Assembly: GCA_902598735.1 (NCBI GenBank)
Contig: CACKCM010000001.1
Coordinates: 121,015-185,014 of the forward strand
Origin: an uncultured Pelagibacteraceae bacterium
GTDB lineage: Bacteria; Pseudomonadota; Alphaproteobacteria; Pelagibacterales; Pelagibacteraceae
Reading direction: 5' to 3'
DNA length: 64,000 bases
Shown here: positions 1 through 8,278 of the stretch, piece after piece
How the letters are laid out: every line of letters starts with the position of its first letter
How positions within the stretch are numbered: the stretch's first letter is position 1
Position numbers and translations under genes: made by a program
The notes under the pieces: generated by a model
Database searches by the model: none
Seen by the model: only the letters and a program-made list of their open reading frames with translations
Told to the model about the DNA's origin: nothing

Positions 1-127
1 TCCATGATCCGTTTGAAACCATTTTCGCATAAAGATTTAAAATACATTGAAGCTCTTTCTTGATAAAAAATCTCTCTTTTTCACTTTTTTTAATATCGTT
101 ATTAATAATTAATCTAATTTTTTTCAT
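1..127 (-). CDS. DUF2794 family protein, N-terminal part (runs off the window)
   Basis: The gene starts at the ATG at 127 (minus strand) and is cut by the window edge after about 42 residues. The readable part begins MKKIRLIINND and continues through FFIKKELQCILNLYAKMV to NGSW. From memory this matches the DUF2794 start, where a hydrophobic-RREL-x-x-IL-LYG-RMV block is followed by a G-x-W motif. DUF2794 is a small alphaproteobacterial family of unknown function. Its start overlaps the yciB stop as ATGA, so the two are probably translationally coupled. The family call rests on a short fragment. Confidence 0.6.
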   Translation of the reverse strand, partial: MKKIRLIINNDIKKSEKERFFIKKELQCILNLYAKMVSNGSW

Positions 128-669
128 ATTTTATACTTATTAATTAATGGCACTTGAAAAACCGTGAATATAAAAGTAATTGGTAAAATTCCCCAAACTT
201 TAAAATTTACCCAAGTTATCTCCGGTTGAGTTCTCCAAACTATCTCATTCAAAACAGCTAAAAATAAAAAAAAATAAGCCCATCTAAAATTTAATTTATC
301 CCAACCAATCTCATTTAATTGGAATGCAGTTTGTAAAAATAATTTAAGAAAGTTTTTTTTAAAAAATAATTTACTTATTATTAATATGCCAGCAAAGATT
401 ACATTCACTATTGTTGGTTTCATGTAAATAAATACTGGATTATTAAAATACAAAGTAAGACCCCCAAAAAGTGTTATGATCACACCACCTATTAAAGGAA
501 CATAGGGAATTTTTTTTTCAATAAAATACACTATAGCAACCGCTATAACCGTTGCTATGATTAATGGAGGTATAGCTACTATAAGATTATTCCCACTTTT
601 GTAGTATATTGTGAAAAAAATTAATAAAGGTCCAAAGTCAGTAATAAATTTCAAAAATGACTTATTCAC
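124..669 (-). CDS. yciB: YciB/IspZ family inner-membrane septation protein
   Basis: This 181-residue protein is almost entirely hydrophobic, with about five membrane segments. It opens with the family signature F-x-TDFGPLLIFF (about residues 8-19) and has a conserved C-terminal NEIVWRT segment (about 141-147) before the last helix. Length and composition fit YciB/IspZ, an inner-membrane protein linked to envelope integrity and cell division in proteobacteria; its biochemical role is not established. The start is a GTG at 669, with no upstream ATG in frame. The proposed -35 of the divergent hspQ promoter overlaps this start codon, so the two genes share about 80 bp of control DNA. It is followed by the DUF2794 gene with a 4-bp overlap. 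Confidence 0.9.
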   Translation of the reverse strand: MNKSFLKFITDFGPLLIFFTIYYKSGNNLIVAIPPLIIATVIAVAIVYFIEKKIPYVPLIGGVIITLFGGLTLYFNNPVFIYMKPTIVNVIFAGILIISKLFFKKNFLKLFLQTAFQLNEIGWDKLNFRWAYFFLFLAVLNEIVWRTQPEITWVNFKVWGILPITFIFTVFQVPLINKYKI

Positions 670-693
670 AACATATAAAGAGTAACATATTAT
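665..693 (+). promoter_or_regulatory. Putative sigma-70 promoter of hspQ
   Basis: TTCACA (665-670) and TATTAT (688-693) are separated by 17 bases, and each differs from consensus at one position. The predicted transcript start near 700 leaves a leader of about 49 bases before hspQ. The -35 overlaps the GTG start of the divergent yciB gene. Found by eye only. Confidence 0.5.
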
Positions 694-748
694 TTAGTTT
701 AAACAAATTAGATATTGATTTTAATAAAAAAATTACTAACTATGAGGT

Positions 749-1072
749 ATGGCAACAAGTAATAATGCAAAATTTTCAATCGGTGAAGTTGTTAAGCATC
801 GCCATTTTGATTTTAGAGGCGTTATATACGATGTGGACTTTGAATTTAATAATTCAGAGGAATGGTACCAATCAATTCCTAAAGAAGTTCGACCAAGAAA
901 AGACCAACCCTTTTATCATCTACTAGCTGAAAGTAATGACGTTACATACGAGGCTTATGTTTCTGAGCAGAATTTATTATTAGATAAATCCAAAGAACCT
1001 GTAAAACATCCACTTATAGAAGAAATTTTTTCGGGAAAAAAAGGCTCAAGTTACTTCAAAATTTCAAATTAA
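749..1072 (+). CDS. hspQ: Heat shock protein HspQ (YccV-like)
   Basis: This 107-residue protein matches the HspQ family nearly end to end: KFSIGEVVKHRHFDFRGVI near residue 8, then YDVDFEF, then the very conserved EVRPRKDQPFYHLL block (about 46-59) and the AYVSEQNLL motif (about 69-77). HspQ binds hemimethylated DNA in enterobacteria and acts as a specificity-enhancing factor for Lon protease. A stop codon six bases upstream in frame fixes the ATG at 749. A GAGGT lies directly against the start, closer than an ordinary ribosome-binding site. The gene is monocistronic and divergent from yciB. Confidence 0.93.
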   Translation: MATSNNAKFSIGEVVKHRHFDFRGVIYDVDFEFNNSEEWYQSIPKEVRPRKDQPFYHLLAESNDVTYEAYVSEQNLLLDKSKEPVKHPLIEEIFSGKKGSSYFKISN

Positions 1073-1147
1073 TTAGCTATCGCCTAAAATAAAACACCAT
1101 TTATTCAAATCTGTGACACAGAGATCAGCTAGATTTAAGATGTTTTA

Positions 1148-1199
1148 GCCCAATTGGGAATAAACTTCTTATATTACTCCCTCCCATTCTCAGTTGGGC
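1148..1199. other. 14-bp hairpin in the hspQ-ccmC intergenic region
   Basis: The arm at 1148-1161 (GCCCAATTGGGAAT) pairs continuously with 1186-1199 (ATTCTCAGTTGGGC): 12 Watson-Crick and two G-U pairs around a 24-base loop. No U-tract follows, so it is not a standard terminator for hspQ. It lies 47 bases upstream of the ccmC ATG, and a perfect TATAAT at 1201-1206 follows it directly, without a recognisable -35. The rest of 1073-1246 holds nothing else identified. It could be part of a structured RNA or a ccm operon leader. Confidence 0.4.
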
Positions 1200-1246
1200 T
1201 TATAATAGAACTTCACAAAAAAAAAATATTATAGTAGTTAAGGCAG

Positions 1247-1954
1247 ATGTTTAATTTTTTTTACAATAGCAACATTTTTACTTGGATAGAAAAATTAACG
1301 AATTTTATTAATTCTATCTTTTTTGCATTACTAATAGCAGGTTTATCATTTGCGCTGGTTTTTTCTCCACCAGATTATTTGCAAGGGGACAGTGTTAGAA
1401 TCATGTATGTACATGTACCCGCCGCTTGGATAAGTTTAGCTTCTTTTTCATGTATAGCACTTTTATCAATTTTTAATTTTATTTTTAAAATTAAACACCT
1501 CACATTAATTACTAAAAGTATTGCACCTATTGGTTTGATGTTTACTTGTATTGCAATAGTTACTGGATCTATTTGGGGAAGGCCTACCTGGGGAACTTTT
1601 TGGGCTTGGGATGCAAGAATTTCTTCTATGCTTATATTGGCACTTTTCTATTTAGCTTTTATTTTTATCCATAAATTTGTTTCAGATGAAGACAGAGCTA
1701 ATAAAATTTCAAGTATTGTTGCTGCATTTGGTTTAATAAATATACCAATCATAAAATACTCTGTTGAATGGTGGAGTACTCTTCATCAACCTGCAAGCAT
1801 AAAAATAACAGGATCAAGCAGCATACATTCTTCAATGTTAATGCCACTATTACTTATGTTTTTTGTATTAATAATGTATTGTGCGTTAATTTTTCTAATG
1901 AAATACAAGACAGAAATCATTAGAATCAAGAAAAAAAACTTAAAAAGATTATGA
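1247..1954 (+). CDS. ccmC: Heme exporter/heme-handling protein CcmC
   Basis: CcmC is an inner-membrane protein of System I cytochrome c maturation that presents heme to the chaperone CcmE. This 235-residue protein has six predicted membrane helices, the tryptophan-rich WWD segment (WGRPTWGTFWAWD, residues 110-122) and the two flanking histidines expected to ligate heme, H56 (in YVHVPAAW) and H180 (in WWSTLHQP). Family members are about 220-250 residues. The start follows AAGGCAG, a fair ribosome-binding site. It is the first gene of ccmCDEFGH; the ABC subunits ccmA and ccmB are not in this window. Confidence 0.95.
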   Translation: MFNFFYNSNIFTWIEKLTNFINSIFFALLIAGLSFALVFSPPDYLQGDSVRIMYVHVPAAWISLASFSCIALLSIFNFIFKIKHLTLITKSIAPIGLMFTCIAIVTGSIWGRPTWGTFWAWDARISSMLILALFYLAFIFIHKFVSDEDRANKISSIVAAFGLINIPIIKYSVEWWSTLHQPASIKITGSSSIHSSMLMPLLLMFFVLIMYCALIFLMKYKTEIIRIKKKNLKRL

Positions 1955-2184
1955 TTAATGATTTAATTTTAATGAACGGTTACGGAATTTTTGTGTGGTC
2001 ATCTTTTATTTTAACTTTTTTAGTTTGTGGGATTTTTTATTATAAAACTCGTAAAACTTTAAAAAAGTATGAAGAGGAATTCGCTAGAGAAATTAGCGAA
2101 CTTTCAGTTGAGCAGAAAAAAATAGTCCTCGAAAATTCTAAAATTGCATCAAAAATCTTATCTTCTTATAATAAAACTATCTAA
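1951..2184 (+). CDS. ccmD: Heme exporter protein CcmD
   Basis: This 77-residue protein has one hydrophobic segment (about 10-30) followed by a charged helical tail. That is the expected architecture of CcmD, which helps release holo-CcmE from the CcmABC complex. CcmD sequences are poorly conserved, so the call rests mainly on size, topology and position between ccmC and ccmE. The start overlaps the ccmC stop as ATGA. Confidence 0.8.
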   Translation: MINDLILMNGYGIFVWSSFILTFLVCGIFYYKTRKTLKKYEEEFAREISELSVEQKKIVLENSKIASKILSSYNKTI

Positions 2185-2192
2185 AGCATTTA

Positions 2193-2621
2193 ATGCTTCC
2201 TAAAAAAGTAAAAAAAAGAGCCTCTCTTTTATCAATATTTTTACTATTATCTGTAATTGGAGTTTTTTTGATTTTAAATGCTCTTAACAAAAATATATTA
2301 TACTTTAATTCACCTACAGATATAAAAATTAGCCAAGATATTAATTATAATAAAAAAATGAGAGTTGGTGGAATGGTAAAAAAAAATACTCTCAATATTA
2401 AGGATCAGGAAATTAGATTTATAATTACTGATTTTAAAAATGAGGTAGAGGTAAGTTTTAAAGGTACAATACCAAACTTGTTTGCTGAAGGAAAAGGAGT
2501 TGTAGCAGAGGGGAAATTACAAGATAAAAAATTTTTTATTGCGGAAAGAATTCTTGCTAAACATGACGAAAATTATATGCCCCCAGAGTTAAAAAATATA
2601 ATGAAAGAAAATGCTGAGTAA
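2193..2621 (+). CDS. ccmE: Cytochrome c-type biogenesis heme chaperone CcmE
   Basis: CcmE binds heme covalently in the periplasm and passes it to CcmF. The 142-residue sequence has an N-terminal membrane anchor (about 11-31), an OB-fold core carrying R57-V-G-G, and the heme-attachment motif HDENYMP in which H124 is the expected covalent ligand and Y128 the axial one. A short tail follows. It begins 8 bases after ccmD and its end overlaps ccmF by 11 bp. Confidence 0.95.
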   Translation: MLPKKVKKRASLLSIFLLLSVIGVFLILNALNKNILYFNSPTDIKISQDINYNKKMRVGGMVKKNTLNIKDQEIRFIITDFKNEVEVSFKGTIPNLFAEGKGVVAEGKLQDKKFFIAERILAKHDENYMPPELKNIMKENAE

Positions 2622-4485
2622 TACAGGAAATTTTTTATTAATTTTAAGTATTTTATTTACTTCTTTTATTATTTACCAATCGTTTGCATGTCTAAAAAAA
2701 ACCAACGATATAATATTCAAAAGTATTTATAAAATTAGTTTGCTGCAAAGCACAACTATTTTAATTTGTTTTTTCACATTAGTTGGAGCTTTTATGGTAT
2801 CTGATTTTTCATTGATAAATGTTTACCAAAACTCGCATACACTAAAACCAATTTTCTATAAAATTTCTGGCACTTGGGGAAATCATGAGGGTAGTTTATT
2901 ACTTTGGGTAATTATTTTGACAATTTTTTCATTTTTGTTTCTTATTACAAATAAAAATCATCCAAAAAATTACAGAATAAATACTTTAATAATTCAAAAT
3001 ATTTTAATTTTAGGTTTTTTATTTTTTATTTTATTTAATTCAAATCCTTTTAGCTCTATAAGCCCTATTCCCAAAGAAGGGCTTGGATTAAATCCTATTT
3101 TACAAGATCCAGCTTTAGCTATTCACCCTCCATTACTTTATGTGGGTTTTGTTGGATCTTCTATATATTTTTCTGCAGCTATGGCTTCTGTAATTACAAA
3201 TTATTCTGGTAAATTTTTTGCACAATCAATTAAAAGTTGGGTAATCATTTCTTGGTCTTTTCAAACACTAGGAATACTAGTTGGATCTATTTGGGCTTAT
3301 TACGAGTTAGGTTGGGGTGGATTTTGGTTTTGGGATCCTGTTGAAAATGCATCTTTACTTCCCTGGTTTGCTATGACTGCATTATTGCATTCACTATTAG
3401 TTTTAGAAAAAAGAAATATACTTTATTTTTGGTCCATTATACTTTGTTTGTTAACATTTACTTTAAGTGTAACAGGAACCTTCTTAGTGAGATCCGGAAT
3501 ACTTAATTCTGTTCATACATTTGCCAATGATCCCTCTAGAGGAATTTATATTCTATCATTTCTAAGCTTGATGATATTTGCATCGGTTTATATTTTATTT
3601 ACTAAATACAAACCAACAAATGATCAAATCAACTCCAATAGTAAAGAAACATTCATCTTGATAAATAACTGGTTTATGATGTTTTACTTAATTACTGTTT
3701 TATTAGGTACTTTATATCCAATTTTTACTGACGCAATTTCAAACAATAAAATTTCAGTCGGTCCTCCTTTTTATAATTCGGTGATAATACCTGTTGTAAT
3801 TATCTTTTTATTTTTTATGGCTATCGGTCCAAAAGTGAGATGGATGAAAAATGAATTTTTAAATTTTAAAGATTTATTAAAAATAATTGTTGGGGCAATA
3901 ACTGTAAATTTTATTATCACTTATTTTTTTAAAAGTTATAGTCTAATTTCAAATTTAATCATTATATCATCAGTATTTTTGATTATTTCAACTATCTCGG
4001 ATGCATTTAAAAAACCAAAGATTAATTTTGCGAGAATCATTTCCCATTTTTCCTTCGGTTTTTTAATTTTTTTTATAGGATTAAATCATAATTTTTCAAT
4101 AGAAAAAGATTTTAATTTAAAATTAGGTGAAACAAAAAAAATTGACAATTATAATTTTGAACTTAAAGATTTAAAATTACAACAGTATGACAATTATAAA
4201 GCTGTTATAGGCAAAATTCAAATAAGTGATTTATCTACCAACAAAAAAAGGACCTTAAATCCAGAGATTAGAATTTACGATAATCCTCAAACGTTAACTT
4301 ACGAAGCTTCAATTAAAACAAATTTTTTTAGAGATTATTACTTAACAATGAGCAACATAGATCGTTCAGATTATTACAATATCAAATTTCAAGAAAAACC
4401 ACTTATGATTTGGATCTGGATTTCAGTTGTTATGCTATCGTTTGGTGGATTTTTAAGCTTCATAAGAAATGCAAAAAATAATTAA
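2611..4485 (+). CDS. ccmF: Cytochrome c heme lyase subunit CcmF
   Basis: CcmF takes heme from holo-CcmE and, with CcmH, attaches it to apocytochrome c. The 624-residue protein is polytopic. It carries the TWGNHEGS motif (88-95), a conserved IHPPLLY histidine (H172), the WWD domain (WGGFWFWDPVENASLLPW, 235-252), H260 in the following helix and a large periplasmic domain before a final helix. Typical length is 620-670. Its start overlaps ccmE and its end overlaps ccmG by 17 bp. Confidence 0.96.
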   Translation: MLSNTGNFLLILSILFTSFIIYQSFACLKKTNDIIFKSIYKISLLQSTTILICFFTLVGAFMVSDFSLINVYQNSHTLKPIFYKISGTWGNHEGSLLLWVIILTIFSFLFLITNKNHPKNYRINTLIIQNILILGFLFFILFNSNPFSSISPIPKEGLGLNPILQDPALAIHPPLLYVGFVGSSIYFSAAMASVITNYSGKFFAQSIKSWVIISWSFQTLGILVGSIWAYYELGWGGFWFWDPVENASLLPWFAMTALLHSLLVLEKRNILYFWSIILCLLTFTLSVTGTFLVRSGILNSVHTFANDPSRGIYILSFLSLMIFASVYILFTKYKPTNDQINSNSKETFILINNWFMMFYLITVLLGTLYPIFTDAISNNKISVGPPFYNSVIIPVVIIFLFFMAIGPKVRWMKNEFLNFKDLLKIIVGAITVNFIITYFFKSYSLISNLIIISSVFLIISTISDAFKKPKINFARIISHFSFGFLIFFIGLNHNFSIEKDFNLKLGETKKIDNYNFELKDLKLQQYDNYKAVIGKIQISDLSTNKKRTLNPEIRIYDNPQTLTYEASIKTNFFRDYYLTMSNIDRSDYYNIKFQEKPLMIWIWISVVMLSFGGFLSFIRNAKNN

Positions 4486-4990
4486 AATTACAATAATATT
4501 TCTTTTAATTTTTATTCTTGGAATATTTTTTTTATCGTTAAACAAAAGTTCAAATTATAATACAGAATTTTTAGTTGGAAATAAACTAGGTGAAATAGAA
4601 TTAGTAAGTTTTGAAGATGATAGTGTTTATACAAACGATGATTTTAAAAACAATAGTTTTACTTTGATCAATTTTTGGGCATCTTGGTGTGCTCCATGTA
4701 GAATAGAACACCCACAGTTAATGGAATTGTCAAAAGAAAATAATATAAAAATATTAGGAGTAAATTTTAAAGATAAAAAAATTAATGCTTTAAAATTTTT
4801 AAAAGATTTGGGTGATCCTTATGAATATTTAACCAGAGACAGCAATGGGAAACAGTCGGTCAATTTTGGAATATATGGTATCCCTGAAAGCATTTTAATA
4901 GATAATAAATTAACGATAATAAAAAAATTTGTCGGACCTCTTACAAAACATGACCTAAATAATATAATAGAAATAATAAATAATTTATGA
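4469..4990 (+). CDS. ccmG: Thiol:disulfide interchange protein CcmG/DsbE
   Basis: This membrane-tethered periplasmic thioredoxin keeps apocytochrome haem-binding cysteines reduced. The 173-residue sequence has one N-terminal anchor (about 5-23) and a thioredoxin fold with the CcmG active site WASWCAPC, redox cysteines C74 and C77. A cis-proline segment (GIPES) follows near residue 135. It overlaps ccmF by 17 bp and ccmH by 4 bp. Confidence 0.94.
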   Translation: MQKIIKITIIFLLIFILGIFFLSLNKSSNYNTEFLVGNKLGEIELVSFEDDSVYTNDDFKNNSFTLINFWASWCAPCRIEHPQLMELSKENNIKILGVNFKDKKINALKFLKDLGDPYEYLTRDSNGKQSVNFGIYGIPESILIDNKLTIIKKFVGPLTKHDLNNIIEIINNL

Positions 4991-5355
4991 AGATAAAAAT
5001 TTTTCTGACCATTTTTTTTATTAGCTTTAATTTAAATCTTGGTTCAAATGAGCCAATTGTTGAAAGTAAAATACATAAAAATCTAAGATGTTTAGTTTGC
5101 CAAGGTCAATCAATAGCTGACTCAAATTCTGATTTTGCTATAACGCTTAAAATGGTTGTTAAAGACTTGATTAAGGACGGCAAATCAGAGGATGAAATTT
5201 ATGATTTTCTCTCAGAAAAATATGGAGACTGGATCTTATATAATCCTAAGTTAAACGCTGGTAATCTTTTACTGTGGAGTCTTCCTTATTTAGTATTGGT
5301 CTTTGGAGGCGTAATTATTGTTTTTTTAATAAGAAAACAGTCAAAAAAAACTTAA
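4987..5355 (+). CDS. ccmH: Cytochrome c maturation protein CcmH (short form)
   Basis: The 122-residue protein has a signal-like N-terminus (1-20), the diagnostic LRCLVCQGQSIADS motif with C35 and C38, and one C-terminal membrane helix (about 93-112). This is the short CcmH/CycL form, which reduces apocytochrome disulfides and works with CcmF. There is no TPR-type CcmI domain fused to it, and none in the next gene, so CcmI is encoded elsewhere or absent. The start overlaps the ccmG stop as ATGA. Confidence 0.93.
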   Translation: MKIKIFLTIFFISFNLNLGSNEPIVESKIHKNLRCLVCQGQSIADSNSDFAITLKMVVKDLIKDGKSEDEIYDFLSEKYGDWILYNPKLNAGNLLLWSLPYLVLVFGGVIIVFLIRKQSKKT

Positions 5356-5399
5356 AATCCAAACTGTACATCTAAGATATTTAGTTGTATTTTTTCCTA

Positions 5400-5903
5400 A
5401 TGAAATTTCGTTTACTAGCATTTTTATTTTCTTTTCTATTTTTAGTTTCATCAATACACGCTGATGAAGGTAGTTCTGAATTATCTTTTTATACAGGAAC
5501 TTTTGATGTCATAGATGAGGAAGGCGATGATCAAACTACATTATTTGGTATAGAGCATAAAAATCCTAATTTGTTTAGAGATACCTTTCTAGGAAAATTT
5601 AAACCTATCTCTGGAGCTTTCATAACTGGAAACAGCTCTATTTACTTATACACTGGAGTAGAAGGTCAATACGGAATTGGGCCATTAAAAATCTTACCTA
5701 GTTTTTCACCTGGGTATTATGAAAAAGGAGACGGCAAAGATTTAGGAAGCGTTCTTGAGTTCAAAAGTGAAATTAAAGTTGGCCTAGATATTTTTGAAAA
5801 TTCGAAACTAAGTTACAGTTATAGCCATATATCGAATAATGATTGGGGTGATACTAATCCTGGAACAGATAATCAACAAATTACATTTTCTAAAAACTTT
5901 TAA
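5400..5903 (+). CDS. PagL-like lipid A 3-O-deacylase / acyloxyacyl hydrolase family protein
   Basis: From the ATG at 5400 this is a 167-residue secreted protein. A signal peptide (1-21, cleavage likely after SIHA) is followed by alternating beta-strand sequence ending in phenylalanine, as in small outer-membrane barrels. The motif SHISNNDWGDTNPGTD (142-157) resembles the PagL active-site strand, where His and Ser two residues apart are catalytic (here H143 and S145). PagL removes the 3-linked acyl chain from lipid A. The third catalytic position, normally Glu 14 residues after the His, is Asp157 here. An in-frame TTG at 5385 is a less likely start because it would precede the signal peptide by five residues. 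Confidence 0.7.
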   Translation: MKFRLLAFLFSFLFLVSSIHADEGSSELSFYTGTFDVIDEEGDDQTTLFGIEHKNPNLFRDTFLGKFKPISGAFITGNSSIYLYTGVEGQYGIGPLKILPSFSPGYYEKGDGKDLGSVLEFKSEIKVGLDIFENSKLSYSYSHISNNDWGDTNPGTDNQQITFSKNF

Positions 5904-5908
5904 TAACA

Positions 5909-7057
5909 ATGAATTTAAACGATTGTTATAACTTTGATGATTTTAGAAAATTAGCAAAAAAAAATTTACCAGGACCAATATTTCATTACATAGATGGCGG
6001 TGCTGACGATGAAACAACACTTAGAAGAAATACTGAATCTTTTTTAAAATGTGATCTAGTCCCTAATATTCTTACAAGCGTTGGTGAACCGGATCTTTCA
6101 ACAAATGTTTTTGGTCAAAAAATTGATATGCCGCTTTTTTTATCACCAACAGCTATGCAAAGACTTTATCATCATGATGGAGATAAAGCTTCTGCAAGAG
6201 CCGCTGAAAAATTCGGAACATTTTACAGCATGTCCACTATGGCAACTTCTTCAATTGAGGAAGTAGCTAACATTTCAGGGGGTCCAAAACTTTTTCAACT
6301 TTACATTCATAAAGACCAAGGTCTCACAGACAACCTAATTGATAGGTGTAAAAGTTCTGGATTTAAAGCGATGTGTTTAACTGTCGATACTGTGGTTGCA
6401 GGTAATCGAGAAAGAGACCATAGATGGGGATTTACTACGCCGCCAAAGCTTACTTTAAAAAGTTTGATGAGTTTTGCATCGCACCCTAAATGGGCATTTA
6501 ATTATTTAACACATGAAAAATTTCAACTCGCAAACGTTTCTCACTGGACTAAAAAAGGTTCAAGCATTGCAAAAGGAGTAATGGAATACATTAACGAACA
6601 ATACGATCCGGCAATGAGCTGGAAAGACGCTGAATATGTTGTAAAGAGATGGGGAGGGCCTTTTGCTTTAAAAGGTGTAATGTCAGTAGAAGACGCAAAG
6701 AGAGCGGTTGAAATTGGAGCTTCGGCAATAATGCTTTCAAATCATGGAGGTAGACAACTTGATGGGTCTAGATCGCCTTTTGATCAGTTGCCCGCAATAG
6801 CTGATGCAGTTGGGGGCAAAATAGAAATCATTTTAGATGGAGGAGTAAGAAGAGGCACCCACGTTCTGAAAGCACTGTCTTTAGGAGCAACAGCTTGTAG
6901 TTTCGGAAAAGGTTTTTTATTTGCATTAGGGGCTGGTGGCCAAAAAGGAGTTGAGCAAATTTTAAAGAGAATGAGGGACGAGATCAGAAGAGACATGATT
7001 TTATTGGGATGTAAAAGCATAAAAGAGCTAAATAAAACAAAAATTGTATATAGGTGA
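5909..7057 (+). CDS. lldD: FMN-dependent alpha-hydroxyacid dehydrogenase (L-lactate dehydrogenase LldD family)
   Basis: This 382-residue TIM-barrel flavoenzyme should oxidise an (S)-2-hydroxyacid such as L-lactate to the keto acid. Visible family features are HYIDGGADDE (26-35), LSPTAM (78-83, FMN-binding region), LTVDT (157-161), the FMN lysine K255 in ALKGV, and SNHGGRQLDG (277-286) containing the catalytic histidine H279 and arginine R282. A phosphate-binding DGGVRRG follows near residue 311. It lies upstream of a glycolate oxidase operon, so (S)-2-hydroxyacid oxidase activity on a wider range is possible. No membrane segment is evident. Confidence 0.85.
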   Translation: MNLNDCYNFDDFRKLAKKNLPGPIFHYIDGGADDETTLRRNTESFLKCDLVPNILTSVGEPDLSTNVFGQKIDMPLFLSPTAMQRLYHHDGDKASARAAEKFGTFYSMSTMATSSIEEVANISGGPKLFQLYIHKDQGLTDNLIDRCKSSGFKAMCLTVDTVVAGNRERDHRWGFTTPPKLTLKSLMSFASHPKWAFNYLTHEKFQLANVSHWTKKGSSIAKGVMEYINEQYDPAMSWKDAEYVVKRWGGPFALKGVMSVEDAKRAVEIGASAIMLSNHGGRQLDGSRSPFDQLPAIADAVGGKIEIILDGGVRRGTHVLKALSLGATACSFGKGFLFALGAGGQKGVEQILKRMRDEIRRDMILLGCKSIKELNKTKIVYR

Positions 7058-7106
7058 TGCAAAAAAACTGGTTTTCAAACGTGTAAATAAATACTAGGTT
7101 TAGAAT

Positions 7107-8270
7107 ATGAAATTAGCAAAAAATTTAGAGAGACTTGGAACAGAAACTGCTTTTAGTGTCTTAGCTGAAGCTAAGAAGCTTGAAGCTCAGGGTAAAGAAA
7201 TGATTCACTTAGGTTTAGGTCAGCCAGATTTTATGACTCCTAAACATATTATGGACGCAGCAAAAAAAGCTATTGATGACGGACATCATGGATATGTTTT
7301 AGCTAACGGGATTGCTGAATGCCGGCAAGCAGTTTCAAGAAAAATAAAAAGTTTATATAAAAAAGAAGTTAGTCCCGAGCGGATTATGATTATGCCTGGT
7401 GGAAAACCTACAATGTACTTTGCTATTCAAATGATCGGCGAGCCTGGTGCAGAAATAGTTCATCCAACACCTGGTTTTCCAATTTATGAGTCTATGATCA
7501 ATTATACTGGTGCCAAAGCAGTTCCATATGATTTAACAAAAGAAAAAGATTTAAAATTTGATCCCGAAAAAATTTTATCTTTGATAACAGACAAAACTCG
7601 TCTTGTGATACTGATTAATCCCAATAATCCAACAGGAAGTTTTGTTGAAAAACCTGCAATTGATTTTCTTGCTGAAGGCTTAAAGAAACATCCACACGTT
7701 ACAATTCTTAGTGATGAAATTTATAGCAGACAAATTTTCGATGGGAAAGATATGCCGACTTTTTTCAATTACCCAGATTTACAAGATAGGTTGATAGTTT
7801 TAGATGGATGGAGCAAAGCTTACTCTATGACTGGATGGAGAATGGGATGGAGCGTGTGGCCAGAAAATTTAATTCCTCATGTAACTAAATTAGCTATAAA
7901 TAGTTTTTCTTGTGTAAATGCGCCTTCACAATTTGCTGGAATAGCAGCATTAGATGGACCCGACGACTCAATACATCATATGATGGAAAAGTTTGATCAA
8001 AGAAGAAAATTAATTCACAAAGGTTTAAATGATTTACCTGGTGTTGAATGCAGTATGCCTGGTGGAGCGTTTTACGCTTTTCCAAATGTAAAGGGAACAG
8101 GTATGAGTGGAAGTGAATTTTCAAAGAAATGTATGCATGAGGCAGGTGTGGCAATTGTTCCAGGAACAGCATTTGGCAAAACATCAGTAGATTATGTACG
8201 TTTTAGCTTCGCCGCATCGAGGGATAACATTCAAAAAGCACTAGATAAAATATCAAAAATGCTTAAGTAG
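7107..8270 (+). CDS. Class I/II pyridoxal-phosphate aminotransferase
   Basis: The 387-residue protein is a fold-type I aminotransferase of the aspartate aminotransferase group. It has GQPDF (38-42), NPNNPTG (171-177), SDEIY (202-206), the PLP lysine K237 in WSKAYSMTGWRMGW, and a C-terminal substrate arginine region (VRFSFAASR). It sits 8 bases upstream of glcD, so it may handle the glyoxylate made by glycolate oxidase and produce glycine, but the amino donor and acceptor cannot be read from sequence. Aspartate, alanine or branched-chain specificity remains possible. Confidence 0.8.
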   Translation: MKLAKNLERLGTETAFSVLAEAKKLEAQGKEMIHLGLGQPDFMTPKHIMDAAKKAIDDGHHGYVLANGIAECRQAVSRKIKSLYKKEVSPERIMIMPGGKPTMYFAIQMIGEPGAEIVHPTPGFPIYESMINYTGAKAVPYDLTKEKDLKFDPEKILSLITDKTRLVILINPNNPTGSFVEKPAIDFLAEGLKKHPHVTILSDEIYSRQIFDGKDMPTFFNYPDLQDRLIVLDGWSKAYSMTGWRMGWSVWPENLIPHVTKLAINSFSCVNAPSQFAGIAALDGPDDSIHHMMEKFDQRRKLIHKGLNDLPGVECSMPGGAFYAFPNVKGTGMSGSEFSKKCMHEAGVAIVPGTAFGKTSVDYVRFSFAASRDNIQKALDKISKMLK

Positions 8271-8278
8271 GATTGATT

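Noticed and set aside
657..926. An 89-residue open frame overlapping hspQ on the same strand
   Set aside because: It is out of frame with the clear HspQ protein, resembles no family and has no separate ribosome-binding site.
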